64,000 nucleotides of DNA from Trichobilharzia regenti (GCA_944472135.2 CALYDD020000417.1:62001-126000), one strand, 5' to 3'. Shown: positions 31,640 to 43,789, counted from the stretch's first letter. Notes: generated by a model from the sequence alone, not told the origin. Made by a program: numbers and translations.

Positions 31640-32536
31640 GTGTACATCCAGCCTGTCTTCCAAATGACAATTTCATTTGAACAAGTGCAACTTCTCCTTC
31701 ATCAACAACAGCAACAGATTGAAGCTTGCCAGCTCAGCTTGATTGAAAAACTTACAAAGCAGTTTTCAATTCAAAATCTCGGCAGTTCCAATTCAGAGAA
31801 AACCGAATCTAGCGGGAGTTCAATTGTAGAGTTCAATTTCGAAACTTCAACAGGCGTGACGTTTGAAGCTTGGTTTTGACGTTATGAAGATCTGTTCCGG
31901 GTTGAATGCGCTCACCTAGATGATTCGGCTAAAGTGAGACTACTCCTTCGGAAACTTGGTCCAGCCGAACATAACAAATATGTAAATCATATTCTACCAA
32001 AGAACTCTAGAGAACTCAACTTCGAAGAAACCGTTCAAACGTTAACCAATATTTTCGGTGAATAGTTATCTCTCTTCAGTATCCGTTACAATTGTTTCAA
32101 GATATTCAAAGATCCAGGAGATGACATTCTTACCTATGCTGGTAAGGTGAATCGTGAATGCGAGCGATCGAAAATTCGATCACTTACGGATGACCAGTTT
32201 AAATGCCTGATCTTTGCCTGCGGTCTCAAATCTTCAGTTGACAGTGATATTCGTGCCCAAATCCTTGCAGAGATTGAACGCAAACCGGACATGACTTTAC
32301 AGGAGGTAACTGCTGAGTGCCAGCGAATCATCAATCTAAAGCATGACGCGAAGTTGATTGAGGACGGTCGAGTTCATGAATTTACATCTGTTCAGACTGT
32401 CAAGTCAAATATAAGCCTCCCACAAATTGTTGGTTTTGTGGATCGTGGCATTTTGGTAAATTTTGCCCGTATAAAAGACATAAATGCAATATCTGTAACA
32501 AGTATGGCCACAAGGAAGGATTTCGTCCCCCAGTGA
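31640..32536 (+). pseudogene. gag: Mag-like gypsy gag
   Basis: Starts at 'MTISFEQVQLLLHQQQQQ' and has in-frame stops TGA (31877-31879, after 'FEAWF') and TAG (about 32062). It continues through the capsid-like region ('ECERSKIRSLTDDQFKCLIF') to a nucleocapsid zinc-knuckle region shifted out of frame near 32420-32520, where Cys codons of two CCHC knuckles can be picked out in another frame. Capsid and RNA-packaging role in the family. Confidence 0.75.
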
Positions 32537-32619
32537 AACCTAGATCAGTCCGATCTCACAGTACGATGGCGCAGTGACGAAAGTTTCGATCCCGGTCGAC
32601 GAAATCTCAAATCGGCGGT

Positions 32620-33024
32620 GTGTTCGCTACCTTCAAAGTTGACTTCGAGTCAAAAAGAAAGTTTGTCACACTTTCTATCAACCAGAAGCCAGTTCGACTA
32701 CAGTTAGATACTGCTTCTGATATCAAAATCATATCTCCCCAGACATGGCGGGCACTCGGGTGTCCACCTTATCAGAGAACGGAGCATACTGCAAGAAACG
32801 CGTCAGGTGACGTAATGAAATTATCTGGCCAGATTGAATGCGACGTAACTTTCCGGTCGACCTCGTTCCAAGGAACATGCTACGTCACCAATCGTCATGA
32901 TTTGAACTTGCTTGGTATTGAGTGGATCGAAAAGATGAAACTCTGGGATGTCCCACTGAACTCAGTTTGCTCCAATGTACAGTGCTCAGATAGTCCTACC
33001 AACATGTTGATGCATCCGAACTAG
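32620..33024 (+). pseudogene. pol: Mag-like gypsy aspartic protease
   Basis: Retropepsin that matures the polyprotein. The active-site motif 'LQLDTASDIKIIS' (about 32698) is intact, and the flap and C-terminal 'NLLGIEWIEK' are present. The frame stops at 33024 after 'LMHPN', where pol should continue to RT, so it is separated from RT by a stop. Confidence 0.75.
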
Positions 33025-33081
33025 ACCGCAAAGTTCATCAGTCATCTTCGCACCAAACACGCTGCCGTTTCTCAAGAGTCT

Positions 33082-34955
33082 TTGGGTTGCTGTACCGTAC
33101 AAAAAGCTAGACTATACCTCAAACCTGATGCCAAACCAGTTTTTAGACCGAGACGCCCAGTAACGTATGCCGAATTATCCTCCCTTGATGCAGAGCTGGA
33201 TCGTTTAGAAAAGTTGAACGTAATCAAGCCAGTCGATTACTCATCCTGGGCAGCCCCCATAGTGGTTGTCAAGAAAGCAAACGGTACCATCAGACTTTGT
33301 GCTGATTTCTCAACAGGACTCAATAATGCTCTTGAAGATCAACCATATCCACTACCAGTACCGCAAGATCTATTTGTCAAACTCAATGGCGGTAAATACT
33401 TCAGTAAACTTGATCTAGCTGAGGCATACCTACAGATCGACGTCGAAGATGATTCTAAAGAGCTTCTGACAATCAACACTCACAAAGGACTGTATCAGTT
33501 CCGGCGACTTCCATATGGTGTTAAACCTGCTCCTGCTATATTCCAACAGATAATGGATGCAATATTAGCCGGTGTATCGGGAGTCGCCGTTTACCTCGAT
33601 GATATCATAGTCACAGGAGAAACTGAATTCGAACTCTTCAATCGGTTGGATAAAGTCCTGACAATACTCAGTGATTCCGGTTTCCATTTACGTCCGAATA
33701 AGTGCAATTTTTTCATGACTTCAGTGAAGTACCTGGGATTCTTTTTTGACAAAGATGGCCGCAAACCCGACCCCTCCAATGTGTCAGCAATTCAACAGAT
33801 GCCTGCCCCTAATAATTTCAGTACGTTGCAGTCCTTCCTGGGAATGATCAGTTACTATAGTGCGTTCCTACCAGATTTACATGGTCTCAGGGCCCCAATG
33901 AATCAGTTGCTCATGCAGAATGCTAAATGGAACTGGTCAGAAGAATGCCAACAAGCTTTCATTTAGGTCAAGAAATTACTCCAGTTTGACCTGCTGTTAA
34001 CACATTGCAATCCAAAGCTGGATATAACATTAGCTGCAGATGCGTCCAACTATGGTATTGGCGCTGTCATTTCACATGTGTTTCCAGACGGTGTTGAAAA
34101 GCCAATAGCATATGCATCGCGAACCTTGACAAGGTAGAGCAGAATTACAGTCAGGTCGAAAAGGAAGGATTAGCGCTCGTGTTTGGGATTCAAAAGTTCC
34201 ACAAAATGCTGCTTGGCCGAAAGTTCACACTTTTTAATGATCACAAACCACTATTATCGATTTTTGGCTCCAAGAAAGGTATTCCAGTCTATACAGCCAA
34301 TCGACTTCAACGATGGGCGACTATGCTACTAGGATACGACTTTCAGATCAAGTACAAATCTACAAAAGATTTCGGGAATGCAGATAGCCTCTCGCGGTTA
34401 CTCAGCAATAATAAGCCCACAAAGGAGGACGCTGTGATCGCCGGCGTTTCTGTCGATGAAGATGTGTGCCACGTATTGATGACGGCAATAAACACTTTAC
34501 CTGTCTCAGCCGACATGGTTCAACGAGAGACGCAGTGTGACCCGACATTACAGTCAGTTCAACAGTATCTGCGTTGTGGCTGGCCCTCGCGTACTGATTG
34601 CCCAGATTTAAAACAGTTCTATCAACGACGACATTCGTTATCCCTGGTCAATGACTGCATTATGTTTGGCGAACGTGTGGTCGTGCCTCGAAGTCTCCAA
34701 CAAAAAGTCATGAGTCAACTACATCTTACCCATCCTGGTATTGGCCGTATGAAATCGTTGGCACGCTGTTACGTCTACTGGCCAAATATCGATCGTGAAT
34801 TAGAAGCGATGGTTCGCTCATGTCCTCGCTGTGCTCAGGCTTTGAAAATGCCTATCAAGACAGACCTAGAGCCGTGGCCCAACCCAGGAAAACCGTGTTC
34901 AAGAATCCACATAGATTTTGCCGGCCCAATCAATGGATACAGTTTCTCGTGGTAA
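33082..34955 (+). pseudogene. pol: Mag-like gypsy RT, RNase H and start of integrase
   Basis: RT (33082-33966) is intact in motifs: 'FSKLDLAEAYLQI', 'FRRLPYGVKPAP' and 'VYLDDIIVTG'. A TAG stop at 33964-33966 and a one-base shift near 34130 interrupt the connection and RNase H, which still shows 'AADAS', 'EKEG', 'NDHKPL' and 'NADSLSR'. The frame from 34179 continues into the integrase zinc-binding region ('LTHPGIGRMKSLARCYVYW', 'CPRCAQ') and the first catalytic Asp ('IHIDFAGP'), then stops at 34955 by frameshift. Confidence 0.8.
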
Positions 34956-35584
34956 TCGACGCGTATTCCAAGTGGCCGGAGGTTTTCATTATGCAAAATA
35001 CCACAGTGACGATAATATTAAATAAGTCGGTTCAGCTCTTCAGCCGATTTGGTGTTCCAGAGATCATCGTTTCCGATAACGGACCTCAGTTTACAGCTGA
35101 ACAATTCAAACAGTTTTGTGAGCGCCTAGGTGTTCAGCATATTCGCAGCCCGCCTTACCATCCTCAGTCAAATGGACAAGCAAAGCGTTTTGTTGATACA
35201 CTCAAGCGCGCACTTCAGAAGTCAAACGGGGAGGGATCGATAGAGGATGTGTTGCACAATTTCCTCTTCATTTATCGAACCACAACCAACCCATCATGCC
35301 CAAATCAAACATCTCCCGCAGAAGTTATGTTTGGAAGAAGGTTACGTACTACTTTGGATACAATTATCCCGATCCCATCAAGACGGAGCAAATGTGGTCG
35401 AAATAGTGAATCTTGGTTCAATAGACGTCATGGCACCAAGCAGAGAAGTTTCATGGTTGGTCAGTCGGTATTGGTTCGTGAATACATGCGGAGAGATCGC
35501 CCATCGATTTCTGGGGTGATCGTTGGCAGAAAAGGCCAAGTCATTTACATGGTCAAGGTTGGGTCAGGCATGCCAATCAAATAA
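34820..35584 (+). pseudogene. pol: Mag-like gypsy integrase core and C-terminus
   Basis: DDE integrase continuing in a shifted frame from about 34935 ('VVIDAYSKWPEV'). The second catalytic Asp is present ('IIVSDNGPQFT', about 35074). At the catalytic Glu site the sequence is 'SNGQAKRFVDTLKRA', with Lys where Glu is expected, so strand transfer should be abolished. The tail continues beyond the stop at 35584 in another frame to about 35730. Confidence 0.8.
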
Positions 35585-35802
35585 GAAATAGACTAGTTGG
35601 TAAACAGTTGAACGATTCCAAGTCTACCGACGTACAATTTGAGCTATTGATAGATACGGCGGATCCGAAAACGTCACATAGCCAAAATATTCGAAATAAA
35701 GGCAAAGTGTCCCAGCAGCCAAGGAGATAACAACGACAACCAAGACCGCCATAGTACCTACAAGTGATTCCGCGATACAAAAGCTACCGGTAGCCCTATC
35801 TT

Positions 35803-35813
35803 AAAAGGGGAGG
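35803..35813 (+). other. Polypurine tract of Mag-like gypsy element
   Basis: AAAAGGGGAGG directly upstream of the LTR start TGTTAGG at 35814. Confidence 0.7.
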
Positions 35814-36085
35814 TGTTAGGAAGAGGCAAAACACATGCAATTATCAAGTTATTATCATGCCGTTGACATGCATTTGTTTCTGCTTTCTAATTGGACGCTT
35901 GCACAATTCCAAACTCTCAACCGGATTGGTTGATTTCCAGTCTACCTTATTTTTGTATAAATACAGTCACTTTTGTCATAAATAAACGATTCTGGTTTTA
36001 CCGCTGATTATCACGTGTTCTGCTTTACCAGTTAAGTGTGCACTGATCAGTGGTTAAGCAGCTACCTCATGACAAAGATCTAACA
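35814..36085 (+). repeat. 3' LTR of Mag-like gypsy element
   Basis: 272 bp from TGTTAG to CTAACA, with perfect 6-bp inverted termini. TATAAATA-like box near 35956 and AATAAA near 35981. No second copy in the window and no TSD identified. Confidence 0.75.
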
Positions 36086-37094
36086 TCATAACACAGGCAG
36101 CTCAACATCACTCGCTTTTCTGTCTTCTTCCAAAGTTCCACGTCCCGTCTTTGGCCCAGACATCATCCAACGTCACCAAAAAATCCAAATTGCGTTGTGG
36201 TAATCCGTGTCCAAAGATGCTGGCGGTAGATCAAGTAAGGACTCTCCAAAAGAGTTCCAAAAGGCTTTTCAAAAAAGGAACAGGGAATAAAAACTGTCAA
36301 GGAACTCAACCCTAAGTTCATATCATTTGCGAAGACGCCCCGAATCGATTATTACTACGAGCGAGTATCGACTTTAACCATTGTTCGGGAAATAAAATCG
36401 ATATCGTTACGAAGTCTATAAAAAAGTGTAACTCTAAACTATAGCAGCCCAAACCGAAACTACCTGGTGAACGGAAAAATGACCTTGAGTAACCAATCAC
36501 CTGAATGTTTTGTCTAGAGGTAATTATGAATGCTTTACACCTTTTGCGTTGCAAATTCTTTCCAGATCTTGTTTCTGATTACCGATTGGAAGGTCAAAAA
36601 TTTGTCAATGTGGAGATGTCATGCGTATACAAAGATACCCTAACTACATTGATGGGTTTGTTTACAGGAGAGGTGGCGCTAGCTGATCAGTAGATATGGT
36701 GGCGGTCACTAAGGTGAATCAACTTATTCTGTAGGAACAGCAATAGGCAATTTGACGGCTCGAGATTTTTCTGATTTTTGTGAGGGCTTAGATCTTCATC
36801 TTGAAGAAGATGATAATGAACGCCTGGAAAGATAATTCTTCTGCCTTTAAACATATACCATTCGCTCAGCCTGTTGTTGAGACGCGACCATGCGGGATCT
36901 GCACAGATTTATGGGGCCTCTTATAAATCAACTTGCTATCCATCGTCAGATCTTTAAATACCACTTCACAATGTCTTATCTCATTCATTTTCTAATAACG
37001 TCTTTACTTGATCCTCATTATATTCCATTAAACCTAACATTTCATATCTCCTTATGAATTTGATTCGACTTATTCTATTCCTATTCTCTGTAGG
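36086..37094. other. Unassigned 1 kb with one dispersed repeat
   Basis: Only short ORFs. Contains a copy of the ~100-bp repeat at 36668-36775. The 62-codon ORF at 36505-36693 overlaps that repeat and has no recognisable domain. Confidence 0.3.
36668..36775 (-). repeat. Dispersed ~100-bp repeat, copy 2
   Basis: Inverted copy of 24985-25085 (GCTAGCTGATCAGTAGA, GTCACTAAGGTGAATC, GCAATTTGACGGCT). About 85% identical by eye. Confidence 0.65.
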
Positions 37095-37099
37095 GTACG

Positions 37100-37459
37100 T
37101 GTCAGCCACGTCTCGTAAACCGTTAATGCCCAGCTCTTGCTACGCTCGGGCTCACGCTGTCCCTAGAAGTTTCTCAGAAACGCTTAGTAATAACGGACGA
37201 AAAAACCAAAAATACCGATTGGCCACTCGAGAATTCTTTATTGTAACACCAACATATGAAAAATGTTTCTACTAAGGTCTGTGAACAAATATTACAATAA
37301 TGAATCACAATATTACTTCTGACGGTTTACTGCTGACTTCTTTCTGAACAGCGACCGATGAGACGATGACTGTCGTATTGATGCCTCCGCGAAAATTGGG
37401 GAAGTTGGTTTTGAGCAAACAACCATGAATTGATCGTTCAATCTTCAACTGCATTGACA
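37100..37459 (-). repeat. Solo BEL/Pao LTR
   Basis: 360 bp, minus strand TGTCAATG...GGCTGACA, with perfect TSD gtacg at 37095-37099 and 37460-37464. Same length and family as 20135-20494. Confidence 0.9.
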
Positions 37460-37464
37460 GTACG

Positions 37465-39848
37465 GTTGTGTACCAAATAGACAAAAAAGCATGAAATAAA
37501 GAAAAACTGGCTTGAAAAAATTGTATTAAAGCCAAAAGTGGACATCATGATAGTACGAAGTATATTGGTATTATTATACATTGCAAATGAACGTTGTCAG
37601 TCTAGGGATCAATTAGTTTCCCATTGTATTTCCTTGAAGAATGCATTTATTATTGATACATTGCACTTACTTATTTCATTACACTTTAATCATTCATTTT
37701 AGCACTTTAACTTTTCTAAAACGGCTCTCCATCCCTTGTAAACGTTGTACTTACGTCAATATTGGTTGGTTATCGTATGTCTACAACCACGAGTTGAAAA
37801 CGAAAAGAAGTCGATTGTCCCGCGCAACCTGGAAGACAACTGTATTATTCGATAACTATACGGCCTAGTTCAGACAATGAGTGTATTTATATATACATCA
37901 AATATTTAACTGTTGAAACATAATTACCTTGTAGACAATCTACGATTTGAGATTATATCACACTTGATCGTGCCTGTAAAAATGGCATGCATTTTCAAGT
38001 TAATTTATGTTTATATGAAAATATACATCATTATTATTAGAGGCGCAGTGAGTGCCGAGGCAGAAAATTACTTCGAGAAGGTATGTCGTTTTTTGGTCTA
38101 CAGATACTTTAAGTACCTTTTTATCAAAGTCTAAATTGGCTTTAACAAAAATTTTAATGATTTGTCACTTCTGGTTACTGAAAAGACCAGCTACAGCAAC
38201 AGATTTTGAAACAGAAAATTCAGAAGTGTTTGCAGTGCAATGGTACCACTACTACAGAGACCTTTCATCCTGGTAAATGAACACGCTGACTCAAGTACTT
38301 GGAGTAGTTGGCTTCATCGTTCATTTTGATGAAACCGAGTTAATCAAAAGGAAATGTAATCAAGACAGATTATGCATAAATCAGCAGTAGATATTGGGGA
38401 TCCATGACACCCCCCCGCAGAGGCTAAATTGAAGCTATCCCTAATCGGAGTGCAAATGTATGCTGCCTGGGACGACTATTCATACAGAGGAATTCCATCG
38501 AAAGTTTTGAAGTCACCAAAAAGCGGATCAGATCGGTAAATGGATCGAGTAAGCTAATGATATCCAGTTATCTGTATGAGTTTATGTACAGAACTTCATT
38601 TAACATGAGCATCAAGACTCCTATGAGAAATTGAGAGGTTTTTGGAACATATACGAGAGAATTATCTTTTGTAACTATTTTTTAACATTGCATAACTTTT
38701 AAATAGATGATTTATTACAATTATGCGCCGTTTGTTTGAGCCTTCTGCTTGCTCACAGTTATCCTCGTCTAGGTCATTTGTCTGTTCGCTAGGTGGTTTC
38801 GATTTGGGCTGCCAATGTTTTACAAGGAAATTATTGTTCTTTTGTTCGAATTCTTTCGTCTCCTTTCAATTTGTACATGATTGAACCATTCGCGCCTTCG
38901 AGTTGCCTGCCAATGGCGACCAAGGCAAATGAACCAACGTAGGCAGTGGATAAAGGCGCACACGGGGTGTCGTTATGTGTTATCGCGATGTTGTGTTTAG
39001 GTTGTTCTACGTTGTTTTCTGGTGCTTTTTCAAGTAAATTACATTATTAATACCAGATTTTAACGAAAAAACCTAGAAAAATGATGAAAAGTGGACTCTT
39101 TCAGCAGTTAGAATGAACATGTATCTGCCAGCGAATTTCGTTGTTTCTTTGCATGTGTAATGTTAAAACTCTGCGCAAATGGTTGATTACATCAAGAAAA
39201 ACGACATATGTTAGGTAATTGGAGCATATTTTGCGAACTTATGAAGTGGCCTTTCGAATCTCTGATTTATGAAAAGTTGGTAACATGTTACCAACTCTTC
39301 TGACTGCAGTCAGAAGAGTTTACAGATATAAAGGAGTGTTAGTTGATTTATTCGTAAGATAACAGTGAATAATCAAAGTTTTTTTCAAAAAGGCAATTCG
39401 GTTTGTAGCATTTTTGTATTGCTAATTATTTGGTAACATATGTCTTACTGTTGTTGATTTGCAGGCTACAATTGTAATTTACGCAATGGTTCACTTGACT
39501 TAGAGGCTTTGATGAAGTGCAATTAAAAAATTGCCGTGTTAACGTTGGAATCTCTGTGATATTATAGAATTATTTATCCGAATAAATACTTCTTGAAAAT
39601 TTTACCGGTATTCTTTTACTACCACTTCCCTTTGCTTGTCGAAGGAATAGTGATGTAGCCGGTTCTGAAATGCGTAATGATTTACTTTGAAAGAGCGATA
39701 ATTTGCGCATCATGAGGACACTAGGATAATTATCTTCAATAGGATATACCCATTATACGTTATTTTTGATGTATATAGTCGTCCGACATTCGTTATAGTG
39801 TATGCGTAGTAATCGCATAACAAACATAAGCTCAACATATAATTTTTC
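37465..39848. other. Gene-poor region with two palindromes
   Basis: 2.4 kb of AT-rich sequence with only short ORFs and no recognisable domain. The notable structure is the palindrome pair at 39275-39320. Confidence 0.35.
39275..39320. repeat. Two overlapping perfect palindromes
   Basis: 39275-39296 (22 bp, centred on AACATGTT) and 39293-39320 (28 bp, centred on GACTGCAGTC) are each perfect inverted repeats with no spacer, overlapping by four bases. Confidence 0.8.
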
Positions 39849-39856
39849 TCAAGCCC
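39849..39856. repeat. 8-bp TSD of Merlin element, left
   Basis: tcaagccc, repeated exactly at 40738-40745. An 8-9 bp TSD is typical of Merlin. Confidence 0.85.
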
Positions 39857-40737
39857 GGCGAAGTTAAACTTTCGACACCACTAACTACCAATCAGCGAAT
39901 TATCCAATGAGATTCACGAACGATATCGAATTATCCAATGAGGTTCACGAACGCAGTTCAATGTTTTATAGCGCTTGATTCATTTCTAATGCGTGACCTT
40001 ACAAAGTTATTGTTGCAATTCGAGGAGGTTAGCGTTTTCCAGTATTTCCTGGATTTGAGTTGCGCCGGAAATAGCGAATTTGTTTGTGTGGTGGTATCAC
40101 GACTTTAAAAAGCTATGCCAAATCAACTGATGGGTTTGTTCATCGTTGTGCTATATGTTTGAAGCCTACTAACGCTAGAGAGAGTAAGCTGATAATTTAA
40201 ATATTTCGTAGGAACTTTTTTCTCTAGGTCGCTTCTCTCCCTAAGGATAGCAGATAGAAAAGCAACTATTTTTATACCTATTATTACCAGACTTGTTAAG
40301 CGGGGGTCAATTATACACACCGACGAGTGGAAAGGCTACAATTCACTGTCATCTCTGGGATATATTCATCATAGAGTCAACCATTCAAGTGATTTTGTGG
40401 ATCCCGTTACGAGGACGCATACAAATTCTATTGAAGGATTTTGGGGCAGGTTGAAAAATAGGATAAGGGCTATAAATGGATCTCATTTATGGTCATTTGG
40501 ATGAATATATGTACAGGATATGGTGTAACTTCTCCATTGGCAGTCTCATGCTAAACTGGGAGATGTTTCTCTCACATGTTCGAGAAAGATATCCCATGTA
40601 ACTCTTTTATTCTCTATTTTATGCTTTTTTCTACAAATATACATTTCCATTCATCATATATGCCTCTTTAATGTGACTGGTCCGTTCAAGGTCGTTTGCT
40701 GATTCGTTGTTAGTGGTGTCTAAAGTTTAACTTTGCC
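39857..40737 (+). mobile_element. Merlin DNA transposon (881 bp), decayed
   Basis: Cut-and-paste transposon bounded by ~41-bp imperfect terminal inverted repeats (39857-39897 and 40697-40737, starting GGCRAAGTTAAACTTT) and an 8-bp TSD. It encodes an IS1016/ISXO2-type transposase relic. Merlin is a known superfamily in schistosomes. Shorter than an expected ~1.3-1.5 kb autonomous copy, so probably internally deleted. A 27-bp direct repeat with 31-bp period (39896-39922 and 39927-39953) lies just inside the left end. Confidence 0.88.
40208..40601 (+). pseudogene. Merlin transposase (DDE, ISXO2/IS1595-like) relic
   Basis: C-terminal part of a DDE transposase. From about 40247 the frame reads 'LRIADRKATIFIP', 'IHTDEWKGYNSL' (second catalytic Asp), 'VNHSSDFVDP', 'HTNSIEGFWGRLKNR' (catalytic Glu). 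A single-base shift near 40490 breaks it; the new frame ends 'HLDEYMYRIW'...'VRERYPM' and stops at 40599-40601. The N-terminal DNA-binding part and first catalytic Asp are not readable. The 5' boundary is uncertain. Confidence 0.85.
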
Positions 40738-40745
40738 TCAAGCCC

Positions 40746-42831
40746 TGATGAAAGATAATCTTTTATGCAGTCGGATTGAATGTAACTCACATTTTGTACG
40801 CACGTAAGGACTAATAACGATCTATGGCTTTGACATTTTACAAAAGGGTTACTTTACAGTAATTATTACAGTACAAACACTTGTTTGACGATCTTCTCTT
40901 CTTAACGCTCACGCATACTTAAACTATGCGCAACCGGATTAAATGCAACTGAAACATTTCATACGAGGGTTGATGACGCACTGAGAAAGTTATAACGGTT
41001 TACGATTATGACGCATTTTAAACAAGTATTACTACACTGCCTACCAATTTCGTTAACTATGCAGTGTCTTTGTATTGATAAATAAGAGAGATACGGATGG
41101 CCAACATAAATGCATATATTTACAAAAGAACAACAGTCAAACAGTAAATATTCACCATAAAAAGTGTTTAAAACAATTCAGTGGAAAAAAATCACTGTTG
41201 TAGATTTTTTATGACTACATTATAGTCAAATTAAAGTCCACTAATAGTTTTATCCACGATATGTGGATCAGTTTCCCTCAGATGATAGTGACATTGGACG
41301 CGTCTTTATAGCTTTCAGCACCACCCGATCCTTTAGAAGGAACTGGTTATGATCTTTCCATGCAAAGATCGAGATTGCATTCCTTCGACCACCTCCGGTC
41401 GCACTAAGAAATACCTAAGGATATATACATATGAGGCGAATTAATCTTACCTCAGGTGAACAGTTCCTTGTCTTAGTCACAATGAATATGTGAACAGGGG
41501 AGGGAACAATAGTAGAAGTAGTAGTAGATTAGTCCATATATTCCATGACAGATTTGAAGAACTATAGAACTCCCGATTTATCTCTCACAGTTTGTCTTCG
41601 GAAAAATGGAAATATTACATAACTGCCTCTCCTATCCGTCCGTTACAATCAACTGAAATAGACTGAATCTTCAAACTTTATACCTCTTTGATAATAATAT
41701 TCTTTTTATTAGTGAATCCACATGCTTATGACATCTGTAAAATTTATACATATGGTAACTTGTCCTCTTAAGCCGAAAAATGTAATGTTTATGCGATTTT
41801 TATTTTTATCATTTCAAAGCCCGCCTCAGTAACGTGTGCTGCGTATTAGCCTCAGCGCCTACGCAAGTGAAATCTACCAATCACAATATGCATACGTGAC
41901 CTTGAAGTGCTCAGCCCCTCCATAAAGTCGTGTGTGCCTTTATCCATCGCCACCAAAGTACAACGTTCACATTCATTTACAATTCATACTCTTGCTTAAC
42001 AGTATTACGAATATAAATACTCTGATTAAATATTGTTCCTCTATTATGTATTGAAAAAATTATACGCAATATTGTATACATGCTAAAAATTCCCTATTTG
42101 TTTCAAAAGCACTTTTAGGAATAAAGGTGTTATGATTATTATTGATTAGATTCATCGCCAAGAGAAATTAATTTTTAACTGGTTACTCACTAACATGATT
42201 AGGGATGAAAAGGAGATTGAATGTAGTTTACACATATTTCTTGTGCTATAATGACAATCTTACCGCTGAGAGATTATTAAATGGTATGTTAGATACTTGA
42301 TCTGAGTTGATAAGAATTTATAAGTTTTATAAGCATTTGGATTACATTGCACTTCAACAATTCCTGTTTTAATAAGTAATCGATGAGTAATATCAGCCCA
42401 TGCATACTCACTAGATAGTCCGGCCAAACGCATGTGGAAGTGATAAACACATGATTGACATGACGTCTTATCCTAAATTAGATAAGTTTCTATTCATTAT
42501 TCTCATGAGATAAAAGCGTTTACAAGGAAGTGAAGAAATGACAAGTCCTAGGAGGTGATGTAGGAGAAGGCTATAACGAGATTCGTAGACGCCGAGGTTT
42601 TGTTCAGCCGAGACGAAAACCTTAACATGAAACCAGTAGTGCATATAAGATTCCTAACTTCAACGCACTAATATTAAGAGTGGGAGCCGAGACTAAAGTT
42701 CATGAAATAACTTCTTGATATTCAATTAATCGCTGATCATCTTTTAGGAATCGTGTCACCCTATATTAATTCTCATATTGTGTTTAATCAGCTCTATATC
42801 AAAACACCGAACCCTTAAGGCTTCATACACT
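40746..42831. other. Gene-poor region
   Basis: About 2.1 kb AT-rich, no ORF worth reporting. The segment 41921-41955 shares a short GGATAAAGGC-CACACG block (inverted) with 38948-38972; too short to call a repeat family. Confidence 0.35.
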
Positions 42832-43114
42832 TGTAGTGACCCATTTTATCACTCATCATCGTAGTATACTGTCACTATGTAATCGGACCTTGATTTCTTC
42901 ATCACTCTAAAGATTGCGTGTTATCAACTGATACATTGTACTCGCTCAACTTTTGGATTTTGAATACTGTGATAATACACGTTCTTACTCCTTCTCAAGT
43001 GCCTTTTGATTTATGTTGTGGATGTCGAGTAAACACAACGTTAGGACACAACAATAGACACGAAGAAGTATTAGGATATACGTGTACGCTAGTTTGGTTA
43101 AATAGAACAACACA
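42832..43114 (+). repeat. Solo LTR of CsRN1-like gypsy family
   Basis: 283 bp, TGTAGTGACCC...CAACACA; a diverged copy of the LTRs at 46951-47234 and 53415-53698 but in plus orientation. No exact TSD (ataca occurs near both ends with two extra bases on the left). Confidence 0.8.
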
Positions 43115-43785
43115 ATACATTAGTTCCTCTGAATGAATTTGAACAAAGAAACAGGGATACAATATTAAGGATAGAACAGATCCATTATTAATTTCCCTGG
43201 TATCTTATCAACTTCATATAACCTAAGTAAGGGAAATTAAATTGTTCTGTTGCAGTTTTAACGTGCTTTAATACATCAGAGATAAAGTGTGAAATAATTA
43301 CTGACGATGTAGCATATATATATATATATATATATGGATCAAACGTCCAGTTAGCAAAATATAAATATATATATTGCTTTATTTATTTGAGTAATGTGAT
43401 ACATTTCTCTTGAATGAGACAGAAAGTAGGAAGCAAGGGCGAAAACTACTTATTGAATTATTTTAAGTTATAAAGTTAAATAAGTCGTTAGAAAACTGCA
43501 AATACATAAATATATTGTAAGTTGAGCTCATTTTGTTGGATTTAATACGTATGAATCAAAGCGCTTAAGTAAGTAGGTAAGGTTGTAAATGAATGGACTT
43601 TTGCATAGATCAAAGATAATATAAACAATTGAGGCAGAGATAAACTTATTACAGCGTCTTTCAACTGAAAATGTAAAAAAGTTACAATTATCCAATTCCA
43701 CACTCCTACAAACAACTCAGACCTAGCAGAAGAAGAAGGAGGACTTCTACAGACAACATACACACTAACCGAAAGAAGAGCTATC
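43115..43785. other. Spacer between gypsy solo LTR and RTE relic
   Basis: AT-rich, contains the TA microsatellite; no coding sequence supported. Confidence 0.35.
43313..43335. repeat. (TA)n microsatellite
   Basis: About 11 TA units. Confidence 0.9.
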
Positions 43786-43789
43786 TTGT

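Larger units (their letters stand above)
31640..36085 (+). mobile_element. Mag-like Ty3/gypsy element, 5' LTR missing
   Basis: Plus-strand LTR element: gag (31640-32536), protease (32620-33024), RT (33082-33966), RNase H and integrase (33967-35584), polypurine tract and 3' LTR (35814-36085). Domain order PR-RT-RH-IN defines Ty3/gypsy; the gag type ('FEAWF', 'RYEDLF') fits the Mag lineage. I see no 5' LTR upstream of gag. Multiple stops and shifts make it inactive. Confidence 0.85.

Noticed and set aside
40123..40320. Minus-strand ORF in Merlin
   Set aside because: Antisense to the transposase relic on the plus strand.
38948..41955. Larger DNA transposon enclosing Merlin
   Set aside because: Only a ~17-bp inverted similarity near 38950 and 41940 with no TSD or longer TIR.
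42827..43120. TSD ataca for the gypsy solo LTR
   Set aside because: The left copy is two bases away from the LTR start, so it is not a clean duplication.
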